The translations under genes and the position numbers were made by a program. 64,000 bases of DNA from Thinopyrum elongatum (lineage: Eukaryota > Streptophyta > Magnoliopsida > Poales > Poaceae), in NCBI GenBank assembly GCA_011799875.1, contig CM022301.1, forward strand, positions 215,942,526-216,006,525. Direction: 5' to 3'. Below, one piece after another: positions 58,188 to 64,000 of the stretch (positions within the stretch are counted from its first letter, which is position 1; every line of letters begins with the position of its first letter). The notes beneath the pieces were generated by a model. It ran no database searches and had not been told where the DNA came from. It saw nothing but the letters and a program-made list of their open reading frames with translations.

Positions 58188-61100
58188 GCAGGGAAGTAAG
58201 CTCAATGATGTCTTGAGCTTTGGCGTCATGATGTACGTCACCTGTCATCCACTCAAGGACCCATGTCTTCGGATCCCTGTTGTAGCCTGAGATATGTAAT
58301 GTGGCATAAAATTGAAGCAGGAGCTCTTCATTCCAGTGCTCCTTGTCGATGACAAATGGGAGCAGGCCAACTTCACGAAAGCAGTCAAGAGCTTCTTCAA
58401 GGCATGGCAGACCAGCCATGGCATCACAACACAGGCGCTTGTGTGGGAAGATTCTGTCCTGGTTGTATAAGATGCAGGAGTAATAGCTTCTCTGAAGATG
58501 ACTCCAGAATCTGTCTGAGGAAATCTTGGACTTCTTGTAGTGGTTCTTGGCCTTGTCGAAAAAGGTGTTGTGCTCTCTGAAGCTTAAGACGCTCAATGAG
58601 CTCTGAGTGGTGACAGTGCTTGGAAGCCTTGGCATTCTTGGCATAGGCTTCTGTGTCTGAGGCCTTTGCGAAATGTGTTAATCATATTGGGGTCCAGAGG
58701 CTTCAGGAGGTGTCATAATTGGCCATCTGACGTTGATCAGCTCACCTTCACGATTAAAGGCCCTCGCCATAGTGTGTGGAACTGGTGGTGCAGTAGCAAC
58801 ATCCGATGTGGATGGCTGAATATCTTCGGTGGCATCAGGGGCTTCAGTCTGAAGATTGGCTTCAGGCTGCGCATTGGCTTCAGCCATGACAACGTCATTG
58901 GCTTCAGTATGAGTGGCAGCAGTAGCAGCAACAGCAACTTCAGAGGCTTCAATTACTGGGGGGTCAGGCATAATCACTTCAGGAATCACACTCGGTGCAG
59001 CAGGGGGAATCACAAATTGTTGTTCTTCTTCTCTTTCATCGGCTGATGCAGCCGGAATATCTTCAGCCTCTTTGGCTTCAGACTCTTGAGCAGTCTCTGA
59101 GGGGATGGCTTCAGCAAACACTTGACATGCTACTGAGCTTGTGGCATGCATATCCTCATCAGGAATGCTAGACATGGAGACTGATGGCCTTGGGCCTCTG
59201 CGAAGCCTTCAGAGTGAAGGCGACGCTTGCGGTGATGGAGTAGTCTTCTCCATGTCTTCTAGTGTTGCCTGGGGTGTCTCAAGTACTGGGGTGGTGACAT
59301 GAGCAGGTGGAGTGCGCGGTGTGACTTCATGGAGTGGGGAGTTTGGGTGTTGCTCATCCCAGAAATCATCTTGAGTGATTGCCGTCGTGGGACCGCCAAT
59401 ACTGATCTGTTCACTACTCGTGGGAGCAGGTGATGATACCGGTTTCTGCGTAAGCTGTGGAACGTGAGGAAGGACTTCATCATCATTAACATTGTCTTCA
59501 CGACCAATGTCTTCAGCTGCGGTGGTGTCAATAGCTGGGATCTCTTTAGTGTCATGGGCCTCTGTGGGAGCAGGCTCATGCACAACAAGTCTTCTATCGT
59601 GGTTGGAGGAGGCAGGTAGGGCGATTGAGATGGGCTCAACAAGCAGCGACTCCTCAGGAGCAGATGAAGAAGTTGGTTCTTGGGCCCTTCTTGAAGTCTT
59701 TGAAGACTTTGTCTTCAGCTTCTTCTGAGACGGAGCGGCATCAGAGGCTTCTTGATGCTTGCACTTCTTAGCTTCAGCCTCTGCCTGCTTGGTCTTCTTC
59801 CTTTCGGAAGCAGTTGATGGAACTTTTGGCTTCGAGCCAGTCATACTAGCAGGGAAGACAATGCTTGGCCTTTCCTGCCTTGGAGCCTCAGCTTCGGCTT
59901 CAGTTGGCTTCTTCTTCTTAGCGGCCAACCTTGGGTCAATGCCTGGACGCCCAAGTGCCTTTCTCTTCACGGCTTCATTGTGAGCCTGAACACATTTCTC
60001 TGCATAATACTTGAGGCGCTCTCAGGAGCCTTTGGCTTCATCACGACACTTATGGAACTCAGCTTTAAGATCAGCCATCATCTTCTTGAAGTTCTGAACA
60101 TCAGTCACGCTGAGCTTTGCCATGTGCTTCTTGAAGAGAGCTTTCTCATGGTCAATCTTGTTTTTCTGCTCAACAACTTTCTGAGCAATAGCAAGCTCTT
60201 TGGCGATGTAGCCTTGGAATGTGACGCTGATGTCTATAGGCAGCTGCAGATCATCAATGGCAAGAGACGTGTCTTCAAACCATTCATCGATGAAGTTGTT
60301 CAAAATATCAGCATCAAACAGAGGCAAATCCTTGAAGATTTCGGCCTCCTGCTTGCTCTTGATCAGCAGCTCAAGGGCATCATCTGCAAGATCTTCATCA
60401 CTTGACAGATTCATCACATCCTCTTCATGGCGCAGGATGCTTGCAGGAGTAAGCCCTTGCCTTGATATTTTCTTCTTCTTTGCAGATGTACGAGATAAAT
60501 CTTCAGAATGTACACTGGATTTAGGAGGTGCAGATTTCAATGGCTTCACTTTTGAAGCTTTTGGGGCAGCTGAAGGCTTTGAAGCCTTTGATTTCTTCAC
60601 TGGCTTCGGGGGCTCTCGAGCTGTAGTCTGTTCCTCACCCTCAGCAGCATCTTCAACGCTGGCCCTCTGTGCTGCACAGTGTGCCAGAAATGAGGCAAAA
60701 TCATCAAATGTGCCGATGAGATTTGGTTCGGCCTCACGACTGCCATCGGGCCTTGGCTCAGCTGGACCTGGGTTGAAGGCAATCCCAAAGTCCTTCTTGT
60801 TTTGAACTGCCGAAGCCCTAGCAAACTGATAGTTGGCTTCAAATAGATCATATTCATGACACCATCGAAGACTGGATGGGTCTGCATTCTGAGGCATTAG
60901 CCCTCTGACCATGCAAGGAAAGAAGCCTCTCTGAATGGCTTCAGCTTTGGTCCTGGGGTGAAGCTTGCGATACACAATGCCAGCCCATGGTGGCCTCACA
61001 ACATTCTTGTCAGCATATTCAGGAGTCACAAAATGATACAGAAACCACTCTCTACCCAGTATCTGCGAATCCATTGGACGCGAGATTTCCGCTCCCCATA

Positions 61101-61931
61101 GCTTTCTTCAGGATCAGACTTGTATAACTCATAAAGATCTGAAGGCAGGTCCTTTGCAGTGTTATCGCGGCGCTGTCTGCCACCTTTCTTCGCAGATTTG
61201 CCACTTGCCATTGGCTTCACAAGACTGATTGGCTTCACAAAAGTGATAGGCTTCGCTTTGCTTGTCAGACAAGAACTGGCTTCAGGAGATTCAATGTGAT
61301 GCTGTAAGAATTCTGCAAGTGAATTCAGACTATGAGAACCAAGAGACTCGCCCACGGACATGTACCTCTGACAGCATTAGAGATGCGAGGGGAGGGGAAG
61401 AGGTCATATGCATTCTCAGAGGATTTTTGAAGATAAATCAGTTTGAAGACATTGACCTCATAGTGTGAAGACATTCACTTATCGATATAAGTTGGTTCCA
61501 GATTTGTATGGTATAAATGAGGAATCAAGCTAGTTGTGAAGCATAAGTGAAAGTATTTGCAAGTTATGAGATGCAGAGTACGGAAGATCCAGATTTGGAA
61601 GTGAAGAAACAACTTTCTGAAGATTTAGAAAGTTTAACAGATCAAACGTGTAGTAAAAATAAGCTTTTATTTACTGCTCAAGAACAGTTGAGAACTGCTA
61701 GACGAGTTGGAACGGAGGCCAAGCAGTCCAATCTCCCACGCCCTAACTTGGCGGCGGAAGACACCTACGGCGGCGGCAGGAAGAAGAGTTCCACAGCCGG
61801 AGTGAAGACGACGACGGAGAAGTCACGGAAGCGAAGCGCTTCGTCTCCGGCGACGATGAGAGCTAGCGACGGCACTAGGTTTTGAGCGAGACAGCGAAGG
61901 GAGTAAGATTTAATGACCGCAGGGGGTTGGA

Positions 61932-61939
61932 TATTTATA
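61932..61939 (-). promoter_or_regulatory. Candidate internal promoter for the env-like gene
   Basis: TATAAATA on the minus strand. It is followed after about 40 bases by a CTCGCTCAAAACCTAG-type start and a CGCCG-rich leader, then AT-rich sequence to the ATG at 61361. Inference from composition only. Confidence 0.4.
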
Positions 61940-62314
61940 AGGAAGGGAACGGCATAGTGAATTTACTTTGCTACCCCCGACGGTTCACATCTGAGCAACA
62001 TGTAGCATGCATGCAACAACTTAAATGTTGTGCCACGACCTCATGCGCGCCTGGTTTGTCGGGTGGTCATTCCGGCTTCTCCAGATTCAGGCAAAAAGGA
62101 TAGGGATATTAAAAGCATTTTAAATGTTTGTCTCTTAATCTTCAACTGACAAGGACACAGTGAAGACAATCGACACGTTCCAATAGAATGCATATGAAGA
62201 TTTAGAGAGAGTAGGAGAGATAAGCACAGATGAGGTTAGGGTCCGATCACATTCACTTAGTGCAGAAAATGGTAACTTGAAGACATAGCTATAAGTGAAT
62301 GTTGTAGAGGACAG

Positions 62315-62317
<3 letters not shown>

Positions 62318-62386
<69 letters not shown>
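62318..62386. repeat. (TA)n microsatellite
   Basis: 69 bases of perfect alternation of A and T. Confidence 0.98.
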
Positions 62387-62388
<2 letters not shown>

Positions 62389-62699
62389 TAGTGAAGTCCA
62401 AATCAAACATTGTGAAGATAAATCATGATAAACCAATGTTGAAGACAAACCAACTTTAAAGATAATGCAATATGATGCCAAGCATACATCTTCAACAAAG
62501 ATTGGTGGTGGCGTTACCCACCGTATAGGAAGTATTAGACCCAGACACGGCGCACAATTATCGTGGCGCTCCGAAGTCAAATTCCACATTAATGTTTTCA
62601 CACTTAGATTGTATGTCTTCATGAATTGAAGACATACGTTACTTTGTGTATTGCACACCTAAGTCATCAATATGCATAAGCGTTAGGACGTGTGTCCAT

Positions 62700-64000
62700 T
62701 CACAAGACATTCGAGGATTCTAAGATATTTAGCTCACACCGCAGCTTGCAAAACCTTTTCTCATCCAAGGGCTTTGTGAAGATATCTGCCAATTGCTCTT
62801 CAGTGTTGACGTGAATGATATCAATGTCTTCCTTCAACACATGGTCTCTGAGAAAGTGATGACGGATCTGAATGTGTTTTGTCTTCGAGTGCTGAACAGG
62901 ATTGTGAGCAATCTTGATGGCACTTTCATTGTCGCAGTAGAGGGGCACATTCTTCATGTTGATGCCATAGTCCTTGAGGGTTTGCTTCATCCAGAGAAGC
63001 TGAGTGCAACAAGATCCAGCAGCAATATATTCACATTCAGCAGTGGAGAGTGATACAGAGTTCTACTTCTTTGAAGACCAACAGACAAGAGATCGTCCAA
63101 GAAAATGACATGTGCCTGATGTAGACTTGCGATCAACCTTGTCACCAGCATAATCAGCATCTGAGAATCCAACTAGATCAAACGATGAGCCCTTTGGATA
63201 CCATAATCCTAGCGTTGGGGTGTGAGCCAAATATCGAAGTATTCGCTTCACCGCGAGGTGATGCGACTCCTTTGGTGCCGCTTGGAATCGGGCACACATG
63301 CAAACGCTTAGCATTATATCTGGCCTAGATGCACGTAAGTACAATAAAGAACCAATCATGGAGCGGTATACCTTTTGATCGAACTCTTTACCATTGTCGT
63401 CGGGGCCCAATTGGCCTTTGGTTGGCATTGGCGTCGTGTACCCTTTGCAGTCTTGCATTCCAAACTTCTTTAGGAAATCTTTGAGGTATTTTTCTTGTGA
63501 CATGAAGATGCCATTTCTCTGTTGGCGGATCTGAAGACCAAGGAAGAATTTCAGCTCCCCCATCATTGACATCTGATATTGCTCTTGCATCATATGGCCA
63601 AATTCATCGCTGTATCTTTTGTCAGTGCAGCCGAAGATAATGTCATCCACATAGATTTGGCATACAAACAGTTCTCCATCATATGTCTTCGTGAAGAGAG
63701 TGGGATCTAGAGAACCAGGTTTGAAGCCTTTGCTCTTCAGGAATTCTTTGAGTGTGTCATACCAAGCTCGAGGTGCTTGTTTGAGGCCATACAGTGCCTT
63801 GTTGAGCTTGTAGACCATATCGGGATGCTTTGGATCTTCAAAACCAGGTGGTTGAGCTACATATACTTCTTCTTCAATTTTGCCGTTGAGGAAGGCGCTC
63901 TTCACATCCATTTGATACAGGAGGATGTTGTTGTGGTTAGCATAGGCTAGCAGTATGCGAATGGCTTCAAGCCTAGCCGCAGGAGCAAAGGTTTCATCGA
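62700..64000 (-). pseudogene. Copia pol of element D: RT and RNase H, partial
   Basis: Open from the right edge of the window. RT shows MDVKSAFLNG, YGLKQAPRAWY and the active site YVDDII (YVDD at 63642-63653). RNase H follows with GFSDADYAGD, STAECEYIAA and CDNESAIKIA, ending at a stop at 62700-62702. One stop (TAG, 63063-63065) sits where relatives have Gln, between the two RNase H halves (SSKK*NSVSLS). Otherwise the frame is intact, so this is a fairly young copy. Integrase, protease and gag lie beyond 64000. Confidence 0.92.

Larger units (their letters stand above)
55492..61361 (-). pseudogene. env-like gene of element D, broken and interrupted by solo LTR G
   Basis: Starts at ATG 61361 (MSVGESLGSHSLNSLAEF) and ends at a stop at 55492-55494. 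Without G (1550 bp plus one GCAGG) it spans about 4.3 kb. An N-terminal basic part is followed by a conserved-looking region (REWFLYHFVTPEYA), a Lys/Ser/Pro-rich part, a coiled-coil stretch (about 60200-60030), a long acidic Pro/Ser/Thr/Glu part, and a C-terminal domain split by G. Breaks: a frameshift near 61060, TGA at 60022-60024, TGA near 59209, TAA near 58678, and a frameshift near 56400. I see no clear signal peptide or transmembrane helix, so 'envelope' rests on position only. Its role is unknown. Confidence 0.75.
61362..62699 (-). other. Spacer between pol and env-like gene of D
   Basis: About 1.3 kb. It holds an alternating TA run (62318-62386), a TATA candidate (61932-61939) and, on the minus strand after it, a GC-rich stretch (about 61890-61720) resembling a plant 5' leader. 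No protein was recognised; the plus-strand frame 61547-61885 is the complement of that leader. Confidence 0.55.
53640..64000 (-). mobile_element. Element D: Ty1/copia SIRE/Maximus-type with env-like gene, 5' part outside
   Basis: On the minus strand from the right edge: RT and RNase H of a copia polyprotein (to 62700), spacer, env-like gene (61361-55492), polypurine tract, and 3' LTR (53640-54980). An extra gene between pol and the 3' LTR is a mark of the SIRE/Maximus (agrovirus) lineage (family knowledge). D lies in A's gag; GATCT at 53635-53639 should be one target-site copy, the other being outside the window. Confidence 0.88.

Noticed and set aside
61547..61885. Plus-strand frame of 112 codons in D's spacer
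   Set aside because: It is the complement of the GC-rich leader before the env-like gene and has no recognised motif.
62135..62658. Frames coding Tyr-Ile repeats
   Set aside because: Translation of the TA microsatellite.

Overview
The window is repeat DNA from a large plant genome, and I see no host gene in it. The families and their nesting fit a Triticeae grass (wheat, Aegilops or barley). They are long-LTR gypsy chromoviruses, LTRs starting TGATACGTCTCC of the Sabrina/WHAM type, Tat-lineage gypsy elements, and a SIRE/Maximus-type copia element. Family names come from memory and were not checked against a database.

All 64 kb resolves into nested LTR retrotransposons, named here by letter. 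A (44823-46641 plus 52493-53639, minus strand) is the oldest, a Tat-lineage gypsy element split by three insertions: C (plus; starts left of the window, ends 44822), B (46642-52492, minus, CCCTT target-site duplication) and D (copia, 53640 to beyond 64000, minus). Two elements sit inside C. E (1-17098, plus) is a chromovirus array lying in C's 5' LTR, and F (22124-42977, minus) is a large Tat-lineage gypsy element in C's 3' noncoding part. Inside F sits H (33120-40325, plus, perfect ACCCT duplication). Inside D's env-like gene sits a solo LTR, G (56638-58187, minus, perfect GCAGG duplication). The deepest stack is A > C > F > H.

The coding regions are all broken. E carries two copies of a gag-protease-RT-RNase H-integrase-chromodomain polyprotein. 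C has only gag and protease, and H only a remnant of the gag-protease linker, so both needed enzymes from elsewhere. F has gag, protease, RT, two RNase H domains and integrase on the minus strand, plus a six-exon antisense gene on the plus strand. A keeps gag, protease and part of RT. B has LTRs, primer binding site and polypurine tract but no recognisable protein. D shows RT and RNase H followed by a long env-like gene.

The less expected content is in the noncoding parts. It includes the spliced antisense gene of F with a hairpin-forming 71-bp repeat in an intron, a 35-bp-arm inverted repeat just upstream of the TATA box in H's LTRs, stem-loops with covarying stems shared by C and H, a 14-base polypurine-tract word repeated exactly eight times, a promoter-like leader before D's env-like gene, and strong enrichment of GTCTTC/GAAGAC in D's LTR.
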